From: an uncultured Pirellulaceae bacterium
GTDB taxonomy: Bacteria > Planctomycetota > Planctomycetia > Pirellulales > Pirellulaceae
Reading direction: 5' to 3'
Length of the DNA stretch: 62,436 nt
NCBI GenBank assembly: GCA_938082855.1
Contig: CALKCC010000017.1
Span: forward strand, 1-62,436
The notes beneath the pieces were generated by a model, which saw only the letters and a program-made list of their open reading frames with translations, was not told where the DNA came from and did not search any database. The position numbers and the translations under genes were made by a program. Positions 17,074 to 26,873 of the stretch are shown here, piece by piece (the first letter of the stretch is position 1; each line of letters begins with the position of its first letter).

Positions 17074-19833
17074 ATGCAGAAGACTTCTATCATTACATTG
17101 ACTCTGCTAATTAGCAGCGTAGTCCAGGCTCAAACGGTCGAATTCAAACGCGACATTCAGCCTATTTTGGAAAATCGGTGCTGGGACTGCCACAGTGCTG
17201 ATGCCCAGGAAGGCGACTTACGTCTTGACCAACGGTTGGGCATGCTCCGCGGAGGAGGTTCCGGAATTGCAGCGATTGTCCCAGGTAAACCAGATCAGAG
17301 CTACTTGCTAGATGTAATCTCTCATCGCGATCCTGATCTTAAAATGCCTCCCGAGTCAGACCGAATTCCCGAAAAAGAAATCGATCTCCTCACCCAATGG
17401 ATCAAACAGGGAGCAATCTGGCCCGGTCAGGAAGAGGTGGACTCAAAAGTAGAATCAGATCACTGGGCCTTTCAACCGATCGTCCGTCCCCAGGTTCCAG
17501 GGAAACCCAAAAAGGGGACGAACGCGATTGATGCATTTTTACAGGCTGAACTTAAGAGGCAGGGATTGAAGTACTCGGCCTCTGCAGAACCGCTTGCCTT
17601 ACTTCGCCGCGCCACCATCGTCTTAACCGGGATCGCGCCAACTCCGGAAGAAACCGCAACCTTCCTTGCTACCTGGAAGGAAGATTCCGACAAGGCTTAT
17701 TCCGATTTAGTTGATCGCCTCATGAGCTCGCCGCATTTCGGAGAACGATGGGCACAGCATTGGCTAGATGTCATTCGCTGGGCTGAGACAAACGGATCGG
17801 AAGCCAATCTCTATCGAAAAAATGCATGGGTATACCGTGACTATGTGGTCCGCGCTTTTAATGAAGACAAACCCTATGACTTATTTGTTCGTGAGCAAAT
17901 TGCTGGTGACTCACTTGGCTCAGGGGAGGCGACTGGCTTTCTGGTTTCGGGTCCCCATGTACCGGCTGCCACGGTTGGCCGAGAACCTGCTGCCATTCGT
18001 CAGGCCCGAGCGGACCGCATGGATGAGATCATACAGACCGTCGGACCATCGATTCTTGGCATGACCATCGGATGTGCCCGCTGCCATAATCACAAATTTG
18101 ATCCAGTTTCACTCAAAGACTACTACGCATTGACTGCGGTTTTTGAAGACATCGAATTTGGGGGCCGCCAGCCTGAGTATGCCGAGCAACATCCACTACG
18201 TCAGCGTGGAGCCGAGATATTAGCTCAAATCGATACCCTACGAGAGAAACTCAAAGCCACCGGAGGCTGGGAAGAAGATTGGGGAGCCTACCGGGAATTA
18301 CATTTCCCAGCGGTAACGACCAAAGCGGTTCGCGTGCGATTTAAAACGACGTACGTCGGACTGGATGAACTTGAGTTCTTTGGTCCAAAGAACCTCGGAC
18401 AGAATCTGGCTCTGGCTAACTATGGAACAAAGTTAACCGGATTTCCAGCCGCGGGAATTGAAAACCGTAATCCACTTGCTCGAATTAGCGATGGGGAATA
18501 CGGCACCATGGCGTGGCGGGCACGAGTGGCGAAAGGTGCAGACCAATACCCATATGTACAGTTTGATTTCAAATCGAATGAACTCGTCGACCGTCTGCGA
18601 ATCAGTAGTAATCGAGAGTATTACTACGACACGGACTATTTGGAACGGATGCCGACACTGCCGCGGTATGAATTCGATGTCGACTACCAAAAGGAAGATG
18701 GTTCCTGGCAGCCCTGGGTTGGCACTTGGTTTGTCAATAAAAAGTTGAATCAGGATCATCCGGAACGCCAGGCAATTCTCAAGGAAATCCAAAATCTTGT
18801 GCTGGCCTACTTCGATCAAGGCCCCCAACCCAGTTTTGTCGGGCGTTTTGTCGAACCTCAGATTACACATGTGCTGCTTCGTGGTAGTCCGGAAAGCCCA
18901 CGCGATGAGGTGGCTCCCGCAGGGCTTGAACTCTTTTCTGGCAATCTTGGCTTGTCGTCAGAATCGTCCGGCGACGAACGACGACTTGCCTTTGCAAACT
19001 GGATTACAAGTGACCAAAACCCACTGACAGCTCGTGTTATGGTTAATCGAATCTGGCATCACGTATTTGGTACAGGCATTGTCTCTACGACCGGAGATTT
19101 CGGCCACGCAGGTGCACCACCTTCTCATCCTGAATTATTAGAATGGCTGGCCGCAGAATTTGTCTCGCCGGAAAAGCAATCTTCGAATAGCCACAACTGG
19201 TCCATGCATCATATGATTCGTCTAATGGTCATGTCGGATGCCTTTCGCCAATCCAGCTTACCGAATTCAAATGGCCTGGAAAAAGATGCCGGTGCCCGCC
19301 TTCTTTGGAGATTTCCACCTAAGCGTGTTGAAGCCGAAGTGATACGTGACTCAATCCTACTCGCCTCCGGCAAACTGAATCCATCGATCGGTGGGAAGAG
19401 CTACCGCATTCACAACCAAAAGAAAACCTATGCCCAGTGGGAAGTGGTTAACAATTATGGCCCTCACACCTGGCGACGTTTGTTGTATCAGGAGCGAATG
19501 CGTCGTGTTGACGATCAGATTTTCACCGCGTTTGATTTTCCTGATTGCGGTCAGGTCCGCGCCAAACGCCCAGTTTCCACCACTCCCTTACAAGCTCTTA
19601 ATCTGCTGAACAGTCAATTTGTACTGGAACAAACAAAGTTCATTGCAGAACGAGCTCTGGCTGAAGCAGACAATAAGTTACCTGCTGCAGTGGAACGCTG
19701 CTTCCAATTGCTACTAAGTCGAACGCCTGACCGTGACGAATTGGACGTTTGTCTCGCTCTGGCAGAACAATACGATCTAGCGATCGTCTGTCGAGCTTTG
19801 ATTAATTCCAATGAATTCGCCTTTCTACCGTAA
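17074..19833 (+). CDS. PSCyt1-DUF1549-DUF1553 protein
   Basis: This 919-residue secreted protein has a signal peptide (MQKTSIITLTLLIS). A planctomycete cytochrome C domain follows with heme motif CWDCH at residues 36-40. Next come DUF1549 (LLRRATIVLTGIAPTPEE; HFGERWAQHWLDVIRWAETNG; IGCARCHNHKFDPVSLKDYYAL), an inserted discoidin-like region around residues 410-520 (VRVRFKTTYVGLDELEFFG), and DUF1553 (NPLTARVMVNRIWHHVFGTGIV; RLLWRFPPKRVEAEVIRDSIL; ALNLLNSQFV). Such proteins are paired with DUF1501 proteins in Planctomycetota, and that partner starts 60 bases downstream. Biochemical function is unknown; association with sulfatases suggests a role in polysaccharide use. Confidence 0.9.
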   Translation: MQKTSIITLTLLISSVVQAQTVEFKRDIQPILENRCWDCHSADAQEGDLRLDQRLGMLRGGGSGIAAIVPGKPDQSYLLDVISHRDPDLKMPPESDRIPEKEIDLLTQWIKQGAIWPGQEEVDSKVESDHWAFQPIVRPQVPGKPKKGTNAIDAFLQAELKRQGLKYSASAEPLALLRRATIVLTGIAPTPEETATFLATWKEDSDKAYSDLVDRLMSSPHFGERWAQHWLDVIRWAETNGSEANLYRKNAWVYRDYVVRAFNEDKPYDLFVREQIAGDSLGSGEATGFLVSGPHVPAATVGREPAAIRQARADRMDEIIQTVGPSILGMTIGCARCHNHKFDPVSLKDYYALTAVFEDIEFGGRQPEYAEQHPLRQRGAEILAQIDTLREKLKATGGWEEDWGAYRELHFPAVTTKAVRVRFKTTYVGLDELEFFGPKNLGQNLALANYGTKLTGFPAAGIENRNPLARISDGEYGTMAWRARVAKGADQYPYVQFDFKSNELVDRLRISSNREYYYDTDYLERMPTLPRYEFDVDYQKEDGSWQPWVGTWFVNKKLNQDHPERQAILKEIQNLVLAYFDQGPQPSFVGRFVEPQITHVLLRGSPESPRDEVAPAGLELFSGNLGLSSESSGDERRLAFANWITSDQNPLTARVMVNRIWHHVFGTGIVSTTGDFGHAGAPPSHPELLEWLAAEFVSPEKQSSNSHNWSMHHMIRLMVMSDAFRQSSLPNSNGLEKDAGARLLWRFPPKRVEAEVIRDSILLASGKLNPSIGGKSYRIHNQKKTYAQWEVVNNYGPHTWRRLLYQERMRRVDDQIFTAFDFPDCGQVRAKRPVSTTPLQALNLLNSQFVLEQTKFIAERALAEADNKLPAAVERCFQLLLSRTPDRDELDVCLALAEQYDLAIVCRALINSNEFAFLP

Positions 19834-19893
19834 TCCGCTTTAACCCTCTGAGCTGACAAACGCATAACCACTGACAACCAGAATCGGTTCATT

Positions 19894-21396
19894 ATGAGTA
19901 ATCCCGAAAACCTAACTCCCATCGGCCAACGTCTTCTCGACCGACGAAATTTCCTGGGTACTGCTGGCCTCTCAGCAACCGGACTAGGACTCGCCAGTCT
20001 ACTCCAGAGCGACAACTTACTTGCCGACGACGCACGTACTGTGGGAGGCAAATCGCCAATTCGTCCGGCGATTGATCCACATAATCCATATGCTTCGAGA
20101 CCTGCGCACTTTGAAGTTCCGGCCAAACAGGTTCTCGTCATTTATCTACCTGGTGCCATCAGTCATGTCGACACTTTTGATTACAAGCCGGCATTAACGA
20201 AGCTTGATGGTCAGAAGCCACCGAGTCTCCCTAAAGTGACTTTTGAAGGTCCGTCAGGCAATATCGCCAAGCCATTTTGGGATTTCAAGCCTCACGGTGA
20301 GACTGGCAAGATGGTATCCGATCTGCTCCCCAACCTGGCCACGCAAGTCGATGACTTCTGTTTCATCCACTCGATGACGACCGACACCAGTGCTCATCCT
20401 CAGGGTGAGAATTTCATGAATACCGGTTTCACGATGGAAGGATTTCCTTCGTTTGGCTCCTGGGTAACTTACGCATTGGGAACAGAAGCCCAAGATCTAC
20501 CTGCCTTCGTGGCCATTAATGACCCTCGAGGCCTGGCCCGAAGCGGAAAGAACAACTTCGGTAATGGATTCCTGCCGGCCGCCTTTCAGGGAACTGATTT
20601 TAACGCGAAGAATCCGCCGAATAACCTGCATCGTCCATCCAGTCTTTCCTCCCAAGCGGACCGGGGCACACTGGATATCCTCAAACGCCTCAATGCTCGT
20701 CACCTAAAGAAGTACCCCAATGATGCTAACTTGGCAGGTCGAATTGCCAGCTATGAACTTGCAGGGAAAATGCAGATGTCGGTCCCTGAGATCATGGATT
20801 TATCCAACGAGACGCAAGCTACCTTAGACAACTATGGCGTCGAAGGTGGTTCGGAATTGCGCGGACAATATGCTCAAAACTGTATTCTCGCGCGGCGACT
20901 GATAGAAAAGGGCGTAAGGGTAGTGCAGCTATTCAATGGAAGTGATCCATCCGGTGGAAATGGGGTAACCAATTGGGATTCGCACTCGAATATCCTAAAC
21001 ACCCATGCCATGCAGGCAGAAATCATGGATAAACCAACTGCCGCTCTACTGGCCGATATGAAGCAACGGGGGTTATTGGAAAACACACTCGTGGTTTGGG
21101 CCACCGAATTTGGTCGTATGCCATTCCTTCAATCCAACGGAACTGGCCGTGACCACAACCCCAATGCGTTCACCTGTTTCCTTACCGGAGCCGGTGTGAA
21201 ACATGGGTTTAGTTATGGCCAGAGTGATGAATTCGGATTCAAAGCGGCAGTCGACAAAACGACGGCCTATGACTTCAATGCTACCTTACTGCATCTTATG
21301 GGACTGGATCACGAACGCCTGACGTTTTACCACAACGGTCTGGAGCGGCGACTGACCAATGTTCATGGCCATGTGATCAATGAAGTACTGGCTTAG
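19894..21396 (+). CDS. DUF1501 family Tat-exported protein
   Basis: This 500-residue protein has a Tat signal (DRRNFLGTAGLSATGLGLASLL). Its DUF1501 features are YLPGAISHVDTFDYKP, SMTTDTSAHPQGENFMNTG, FPSFGSWVTYALG, NCILARRLIEKGVRVVQLFNG, VVWATEFGRMPF, a GRDHNPNAFTCFLTGAGVKHG block, and the ending TNVHGHVINEVLA. The fold is related to alkaline-phosphatase/sulfatase-like proteins, but the reaction is unknown. It is translated just after the DUF1549/DUF1553 gene as its obligate neighbour. It converges with the SASA esterase gene, only 6 bases away from that gene's stop. Confidence 0.9.
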   Translation: MSNPENLTPIGQRLLDRRNFLGTAGLSATGLGLASLLQSDNLLADDARTVGGKSPIRPAIDPHNPYASRPAHFEVPAKQVLVIYLPGAISHVDTFDYKPALTKLDGQKPPSLPKVTFEGPSGNIAKPFWDFKPHGETGKMVSDLLPNLATQVDDFCFIHSMTTDTSAHPQGENFMNTGFTMEGFPSFGSWVTYALGTEAQDLPAFVAINDPRGLARSGKNNFGNGFLPAAFQGTDFNAKNPPNNLHRPSSLSSQADRGTLDILKRLNARHLKKYPNDANLAGRIASYELAGKMQMSVPEIMDLSNETQATLDNYGVEGGSELRGQYAQNCILARRLIEKGVRVVQLFNGSDPSGGNGVTNWDSHSNILNTHAMQAEIMDKPTAALLADMKQRGLLENTLVVWATEFGRMPFLQSNGTGRDHNPNAFTCFLTGAGVKHGFSYGQSDEFGFKAAVDKTTAYDFNATLLHLMGLDHERLTFYHNGLERRLTNVHGHVINEVLA

Positions 21397-21402
21397 GCAG
21401 AA

Positions 21403-22467
21403 TCACTTCTCATCGGCTGCTAATAGCTTGACCATCGCCTTGCCCATCGCCTCGCCAATATTCATATAAGTTTCGGCGTTACCGCCATAGTGTCCATTGG
21501 ATGCTCCCCCCTTAGACAACGGGTGACTGTAGACGGTGGCAACATTCCCTTTGAATTCTTTGTACTTCCCGGATTCACCATCAACAGCAAGTTGGGCGTC
21601 AAGAATCTGACGTTCAACACCCTTTGCATCTTTTGCTGTTTGGCCTAGTGTTGCACAAACAAACTTGGCGTTGGGTGAATCGAAATCTTTACGTAGCTGT
21701 TTGATCAGGTGAACTAAGTTTTGTTCATAGCGACTGGCATGACCTTTGTTGTAACGGTCCTTATCACCTTGCCACCAGAAGAATCCGGCGACCTCATAAC
21801 TTTTCGCATCAGGATAAAACTCATCGAGCTTCGCTAGTACCTGTTTCGCCCGAGCGATATCTCCGTCATATTGCATGCCGGCGTACCAACCAATTTTCTC
21901 CGGTTCAGTTCCCTTTTCCCATTTCAATGGAGTCTCTTTGTAAGCTGCGTAATGATAGGTTTTTCCGTCTTCTTCAAAGTCAAAAGACGGGCTACCAGGA
22001 GGCAATAAGTCCCAACCCAAACTGCGATTCCCGATACAACTTTTTAGAATCATGACAGGTGCCTCGGTCGCATGTCCAACATAATGACCGATACCAATTT
22101 CAGGCCCGACTCGCCCACCTTTAATGGTCATAAACTCATTATTGAACAATCGCGAACCACCCGTGCCACTACCCATGACTCGGACATTACGCACATCATT
22201 GCGTACAGTCCAATTTCCTTTGTCGTCGGTGAGATACGAATAGAGCCCCTTTTCGTTGATCGCATGTTCCAACGAACCGTCGTCACCGGAAACCTTTCCG
22301 AATCCAAGCATATTGGACTGCCCCAGCAAGATATACACCTGCACAGGTTGTTTTAGGTCTGCCGGTTTACCATCCGGATCGGGTAATGAATCTTCCGCAG
22401 CCAGGGGGCAAACGAAAACACAACTAACCAGCGACATGAGTACTAAAAAGCGATTCCAAATTACCAT
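21403..22467 (-). CDS. Secreted SASA-family carbohydrate esterase
   Basis: This 354-residue protein has a signal peptide (MVIWNRFLVLMSLVSC, cleavage after LAA). The start at 22467 is preferred over the in-frame start at 22518 because it opens the signal peptide. The SGNH-type nucleophile block YILLGQSNMLGFG marks the SASA family (sialate O-acetylesterase/acetylxylan esterase-like). Further conserved parts are GPEIGIGHYV, FFWWQGDKDRY and the C-terminal GHYGGNAETYMNIGEAMG carrying a possible catalytic His. Family enzymes remove acetyl groups from sugars in polysaccharides. It is divergent from the second DUF1592 gene, with 113 bases between starts. Confidence 0.85.
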   Translation of the reverse strand: MVIWNRFLVLMSLVSCVFVCPLAAEDSLPDPDGKPADLKQPVQVYILLGQSNMLGFGKVSGDDGSLEHAINEKGLYSYLTDDKGNWTVRNDVRNVRVMGSGTGGSRLFNNEFMTIKGGRVGPEIGIGHYVGHATEAPVMILKSCIGNRSLGWDLLPPGSPSFDFEEDGKTYHYAAYKETPLKWEKGTEPEKIGWYAGMQYDGDIARAKQVLAKLDEFYPDAKSYEVAGFFWWQGDKDRYNKGHASRYEQNLVHLIKQLRKDFDSPNAKFVCATLGQTAKDAKGVERQILDAQLAVDGESGKYKEFKGNVATVYSHPLSKGGASNGHYGGNAETYMNIGEAMGKAMVKLLAADEK

Positions 22468-22580
22468 CGAATTTCCATTCCCGTCTTCTCTAAGTAATAA
22501 TTGTCCAATTGAACTCATTGGCTAACACCAACTACAATGAGGTCATAGCTCCGTTTCTTATAACATATCTGGTAGAGCAC

Positions 22581-25088
22581 ATGCGTTCGGTAGCCACTGT
22601 TTTCATTATCCATTTGAGTGTATTCACACTCTGTTTCGGACAGTCAAGTTCACAGTTTGATGTCCCAAGCTCTGTTCAAAAGGTTATCAAGTCGCACTGT
22701 GTTGAATGTCACAACGCTGACGTCACCGAAGGCCAGGTAAGGCTCGATACACTCCAAGAGTTGTCATTGGATGAGAGATTAGAGCTGCTTAACAAAGCGC
22801 AGGACCAGCTTTTCTTTGGATTGATGCCACCAGAACAAGCAACTCAACCAAATCCCGACGACCGAAAGGTTTTGGCTGCATTCTTACGTGCAGAATTACA
22901 ATCTCACAATGCCTCGAAGCTGGATGAGAAATTGAGTTATCCATCCTATGGCAATTACGTCGACCATGACGAGCTCTTCAGTGGCGAACACAATACGCCG
23001 AGTTATTCCCCAGGTCGACGCTGGTTGGTAAGTCCTCAGATTTTCCACCAACGAGTCATGGATGTCTTTCAGTTGACTGGCCGGGAACGAGAATCCTTCG
23101 CGATCCGGAATTTTCACGGTGTGACGAATCCTTTTATCCTGCCAGATCACTCGGGCGTCCGGGATTACTCGATTTCCACACTCGACGGCGGCCACTTACT
23201 GGTGATGCTTAAAAATGCTCAGTGGATTGCGAGTAAGCAAATCTTTGCGGCCGAGAATAAAGGCAAAGATCGAAATGCGATCGTCTACCCTAATCCCAAA
23301 GATCGTTGGTTCCCACAAATCACGCCTCTTGAGTTTGAAGAGATCATTACTAGCGATTCGGCACCCACCGAATCTCAATTGCTCGCTGCCATTAACAAAC
23401 AGTTCAGTCTTGTACTTCGACGTCCACCGAATGTCGAGGAACAAGACAAATATTTGGCTTTGCTTCGTTCAACCACAACCCTTGCCGGAAACACTGAAGG
23501 CCTAAGACAAATGCTGGTCGCCGTGTTACTGGAATCCGAATTTCTATACCGTTTGGAATTTGGAAGACCGGAGCAGGATGAACATGGGCGTCAAAAGCTA
23601 ACGCCCCAAGAAGCCGCCTTTGCTATCTCCTATGCGTTGGGAGACCGAGGACCCGATGAAGCTCTGCTAGAAGCGGCAAATCAGGGACGCCTTGAAACCA
23701 AGGAGGATTATCAACGGGAAGTACAACGACTACTACTCGATACAGAATACTACCGCGGGCAAATCGACTCATCACTCAATGGAAAACATTATCAATCCGA
23801 TGTAGTCTCTCACCCTAAGATCATTCGGTTCTTCCGTGAATTCTTCGGGTATACCGGAGCCTTAAAAGTATTCAAGGACATTAAACGCAGTGATGGCAAG
23901 TATCAAAATCCCGGTCGAGGCACACATGGAACGCCCGGATGGCTCACTTACGAAGCAGACCGTATTGTTACCTGGCATGTGGAGAAGGATGTCGATGTCT
24001 TTAATTCACTATTAACTTCTGACAAATTCTTTGTTTACTACAACATGCCAAATGAGCAGGGGCAAACCTTGCAGCGTGAATGGCGGGAAGTCTACGAGCA
24101 TTTAAAAGACACTCCCTGGAAGACGGAACCGGAACGAGTACTCGAAGAGAATCTCGAATTCCTGAAAGAGCGTAAAACGATGAGGATCGTTGATACCTCG
24201 CGTCCTGGCGAGTTAGTGAATTACATGCACTTCTTTGCTGAATCGTACGGGCAGAATCGCAATCCGTTTACCAGAATCCCCTGGTCCCATGGATACACCT
24301 ATCATCATTCTCCTTTTTACAGTTTACCTCCAACCCCTAGCATTTACCGATATGGCAGTTGGAAGTCTACGCGTTACGAGGGGGACAAGATCGAGGTCAA
24401 ACAGTTCTGGGATTATCCAACCGAACAACCGTTTGCGATCGAAAATCGCAAAGGGATCCTCACTCATCCGGCATGGCTCATCGCCCATTCAACGAATTTT
24501 CATGCCGATCCAATTCGACGGGGACGATGGATTCGTGAAAAACTACTCGCCGGACGGGTCCCAGATGTCCCCATTACTGTCGATGCTCAGGTACCAGAAG
24601 ATGCAGCCCACACTTTTAGAGAACGAGTGGAGATGGTGACGCACAAAACAGAGTGCTGGAAATGCCACCAACAGATGAATCCTTTAGGGTTCGCGTTTGA
24701 AATGTTCGATGATTTTGGACGATTTAGACAAGTGGAAAAACTCGAACACCCCGATAATCTAATTAAGGCGGGAGATGGGAAGAGTACTTTCGATGTTTTC
24801 AAATCGGCCCCAGTGGTAACGACGGGCGCCTTGGAAGGCACGGGGGTAGAAGAGTTGGATGGAGAGGTTGGCGATGCCTTAGAGCTGATCGATCGTCTCG
24901 CCCAATCGGACCGAGTCCGCCAGTCAATCATTCGTCATGCTTTCCGATATTACATGGGGCGAAACGAGACATTGGTTGATTCAAAAACCTTAATGGATGC
25001 CGATCAGGCCTATTTGGATAGCAATGGCAGCTTCCGAGCGGTCATCGTGTCACTCCTAACCTCCGACTCGTTTATGTATAGAAAATAG
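22581..25088 (+). CDS. Second DUF1592/DUF1588/DUF1585-type cytochrome protein
   Basis: This 835-residue protein has a signal peptide (MRSVATVFIIHLSVFTLCFG). The start at 22581 is chosen for that reason; the frame from 22509 is longer but would hide the signal and overlap the divergent esterase start. A heme motif CVECH lies at residues 40-44. The central part holds DUF1595/1592-like blocks (LVLRRPPNVEEQDKYL; LTPQEAAFAISYALGDRGPDE; KIIRFFREFFGYTGALKVFKD). The second heme motif CWKCH is followed by a DUF1588 signature (QQMNPLGFAFEMFDDFGRFR), then DUF1585 (IIRHAFRYYMGRNETL). The N-terminal DUF1587 part is divergent from the copy at 11123. The DUF1552 partner follows 64 bases downstream. Confidence 0.86.
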   Translation: MRSVATVFIIHLSVFTLCFGQSSSQFDVPSSVQKVIKSHCVECHNADVTEGQVRLDTLQELSLDERLELLNKAQDQLFFGLMPPEQATQPNPDDRKVLAAFLRAELQSHNASKLDEKLSYPSYGNYVDHDELFSGEHNTPSYSPGRRWLVSPQIFHQRVMDVFQLTGRERESFAIRNFHGVTNPFILPDHSGVRDYSISTLDGGHLLVMLKNAQWIASKQIFAAENKGKDRNAIVYPNPKDRWFPQITPLEFEEIITSDSAPTESQLLAAINKQFSLVLRRPPNVEEQDKYLALLRSTTTLAGNTEGLRQMLVAVLLESEFLYRLEFGRPEQDEHGRQKLTPQEAAFAISYALGDRGPDEALLEAANQGRLETKEDYQREVQRLLLDTEYYRGQIDSSLNGKHYQSDVVSHPKIIRFFREFFGYTGALKVFKDIKRSDGKYQNPGRGTHGTPGWLTYEADRIVTWHVEKDVDVFNSLLTSDKFFVYYNMPNEQGQTLQREWREVYEHLKDTPWKTEPERVLEENLEFLKERKTMRIVDTSRPGELVNYMHFFAESYGQNRNPFTRIPWSHGYTYHHSPFYSLPPTPSIYRYGSWKSTRYEGDKIEVKQFWDYPTEQPFAIENRKGILTHPAWLIAHSTNFHADPIRRGRWIREKLLAGRVPDVPITVDAQVPEDAAHTFRERVEMVTHKTECWKCHQQMNPLGFAFEMFDDFGRFRQVEKLEHPDNLIKAGDGKSTFDVFKSAPVVTTGALEGTGVEELDGEVGDALELIDRLAQSDRVRQSIIRHAFRYYMGRNETLVDSKTLMDADQAYLDSNGSFRAVIVSLLTSDSFMYRK

Positions 25089-25152
25089 CCGGTTCGACTC
25101 TGCGATCAAGTAAACTTAAAAGTAACCAACATCAATCTATAAAAGAATACAC

Positions 25153-26556
25153 ATGGACAATCGACGCGACTTCTTAAAGACAGGCCTGTTTAGCATTGGC
25201 GCATCCGCCATGATGAATCCGACTTTGTTCGGAACCATGGATGAGACCAATCCCCCCATGCGTTTTATCTTTATGCATCGAGGGAATGGACTTTGGCCAA
25301 GTGTCATGGTGCCACCTAGTTTTGACGAGTCCTTAAAGTTAAAGGAAAAGCAAAAGGCAGCCTACGAAGTAGATCTGGCTGGCCATGAATTGCCAGATTG
25401 GATGGAGCCCTTAGGGAACCACGTCGATAACCTCACCATTCTGCAGGGACTCTCCGGCAAAATGTGTACGGTAGGCCATCATTCCTGGTCCTCGTCTTTG
25501 GGGGTCTATAAAGCAAATGAACGACTCAGCTCCATTAAATGGGCAACGGTCGATTTTGAATTGGCAAAGCTCTTTCCTTCTCCGGTAGAGCACATTGAAC
25601 TTGCCTGTTTCCCGTTGGGTGGAGGCAATGCCCGTGGCAGCCTGGATGGCATTGCGACTGGGTTCTCTGCTCGTGGGCCACAGCAGCCAAATTATGCATT
25701 CGGTTCTCCTCGAATCGCAATGGAGGAATTATTCAAATCCGTTTCCACCGATCAGGCCACGCAAGTGCAGTACCAATTGGATCGACTGGTATTGGAATTC
25801 ATTGCCAAGAACGAAGGTGCCACAGCTCAAGATCTAGCCAATTTAGAAAAGAGCAAAGTGCAAAACTATGCCGATAGCGTCGAAGCTATTCGAGAGCGTA
25901 GTCGTAAAGTTGACGCAATGGCCGAAAAGATTCGTCAACATGTACCACAACTCGACCCCAAGTACCTGGATGCTGATGTTAATACATTGGACCGCCAAAG
26001 AGGTCACACCGAAGTTCTGTTAGGGGCATTGATTTCAGGGCTAACTAACGTTGTCGCGTTTACCGTAGATGAACTAGGACATCGATATACAGGGATCCCT
26101 GGCATCGAAGGGGCAACGGTCAATATGCATGATGTCGGCCATGGCAAAACGATCGCAGGAGTGGAAGCGCCCGAGATTCGCAAACGCTGCCGCACTCATC
26201 ATATGACTCTGATGGATCGCATTGTGAGTCGGCTTAAGAGTGTTCCTGAAGGTAACGGAACGATGTTCGACAACACCATGGTTTTCTACTTCCCGGACGG
26301 CGGAGAAACTCATCACAGCCATGGATTTGAATTCCCATTTGTCATTTTGGCCGGTGATAATGCCAAGTTAAATCTGGGACGCAAGTACATTCGTTTACCG
26401 AATTATGGGGACCCGGGACACAAGACGCTTGGTAATTTCTATACCTCGCTCTTAAACGCCTATGGCAATCCAATCTCGCATTATGGTGCTCATGACGTCG
26501 GCCTGAATGCTTATGGTATCGACCAAAGCGGCCCAATTGCTTCGCTACACGGTTAA
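25153..26556 (+). CDS. Second DUF1552 family Tat-exported protein
   Basis: This 467-residue protein has a Tat-like start (DNRRDFLKTGLFSIGASAMM) and DUF1552 features: FIFMHRGNGLWPSVMVPP, LTILQGLSGK, GHHSWSSSLGVYKANE and the C-terminal VILAGDNAKLNLGRKYI...NFYTSLLNAYG. The HXXSHH motif that names the family, intact in the copy at 9857, is changed here to HDVGHG (inside NMHDVGHGKT). The enzyme activity of the family, if any, is unknown. It is the downstream partner of the DUF1592 gene ending at 25088. Unlike the copy at 9857, this one is intact. Confidence 0.85.
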   Translation: MDNRRDFLKTGLFSIGASAMMNPTLFGTMDETNPPMRFIFMHRGNGLWPSVMVPPSFDESLKLKEKQKAAYEVDLAGHELPDWMEPLGNHVDNLTILQGLSGKMCTVGHHSWSSSLGVYKANERLSSIKWATVDFELAKLFPSPVEHIELACFPLGGGNARGSLDGIATGFSARGPQQPNYAFGSPRIAMEELFKSVSTDQATQVQYQLDRLVLEFIAKNEGATAQDLANLEKSKVQNYADSVEAIRERSRKVDAMAEKIRQHVPQLDPKYLDADVNTLDRQRGHTEVLLGALISGLTNVVAFTVDELGHRYTGIPGIEGATVNMHDVGHGKTIAGVEAPEIRKRCRTHHMTLMDRIVSRLKSVPEGNGTMFDNTMVFYFPDGGETHHSHGFEFPFVILAGDNAKLNLGRKYIRLPNYGDPGHKTLGNFYTSLLNAYGNPISHYGAHDVGLNAYGIDQSGPIASLHG

Positions 26557-26566
26557 TTGAATTCCC

Positions 26567-26670
26567 CGACTTCGTCCTCCTTCGTCGGACTACGACGGAC
26601 AAGCTCCTTGTTTCTGTAGTGGAGGACGGAGTTTATCCGCCGAAGCCCAACGGGCGAAGGTGGAACGAAC
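26567..26670. repeat. GC-rich palindromic intergenic element
   Basis: This stretch contains several interlocking inverted repeats: GTCCTCC at 26574-26580 against GGAGGAC further right, TCGGACTACGACGGAC, and GCCCAACGGGC near 26645. Its composition differs from the flanking genes. It resembles degenerate extragenic palindromic repeats found in many environmental bacterial genomes. No protein is encoded. Confidence 0.5.
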
Positions 26671-26677
26671 GATCTCA

Positions 26678-26871
26678 TTTAACCAGTTAGCCAATTAGCC
26701 ATTTAACCATGTATCATTGGACATTTTTTCATTGAACTAAATGAACATTGTCTAACTGTCTAACTGTCTAACTGTCCAACTGTCTAATTGTCCAACTGTC
26801 TAATTGTCTAACTGTCTAATTGTCTAATTGTTTAATTGTCTAATTGTCTAAATGGCTAAGTGGTTAAATGG
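26678..26871. repeat. 8-bp satellite in both orientations
   Basis: From 26749 about 15 contiguous 8-base units follow the consensus TGTCTAAC: thirteen close copies (variants TGTCTAAT, TGTCCAAC, TGTTTAAT), then TGGCTAAG and TGGTTAAA. On the left, 26678-26709 holds four units of the reverse complement type (TTTAACCA, GTTAGCCA, ATTAGCCA, TTTAACCA). The two blocks are separated by 39 bases, so the arms can fold back on each other. The array fills the gap between two convergent genes and ends 2 bases before the stop codon of the nitrilase-like gene. Confidence 0.9.
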
Positions 26872-26873
26872 TC

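Noticed and set aside
26749-26871. CRISPR array
   Set aside because: Units are 8 bp and directly contiguous with no spacers, and no cas genes are near.
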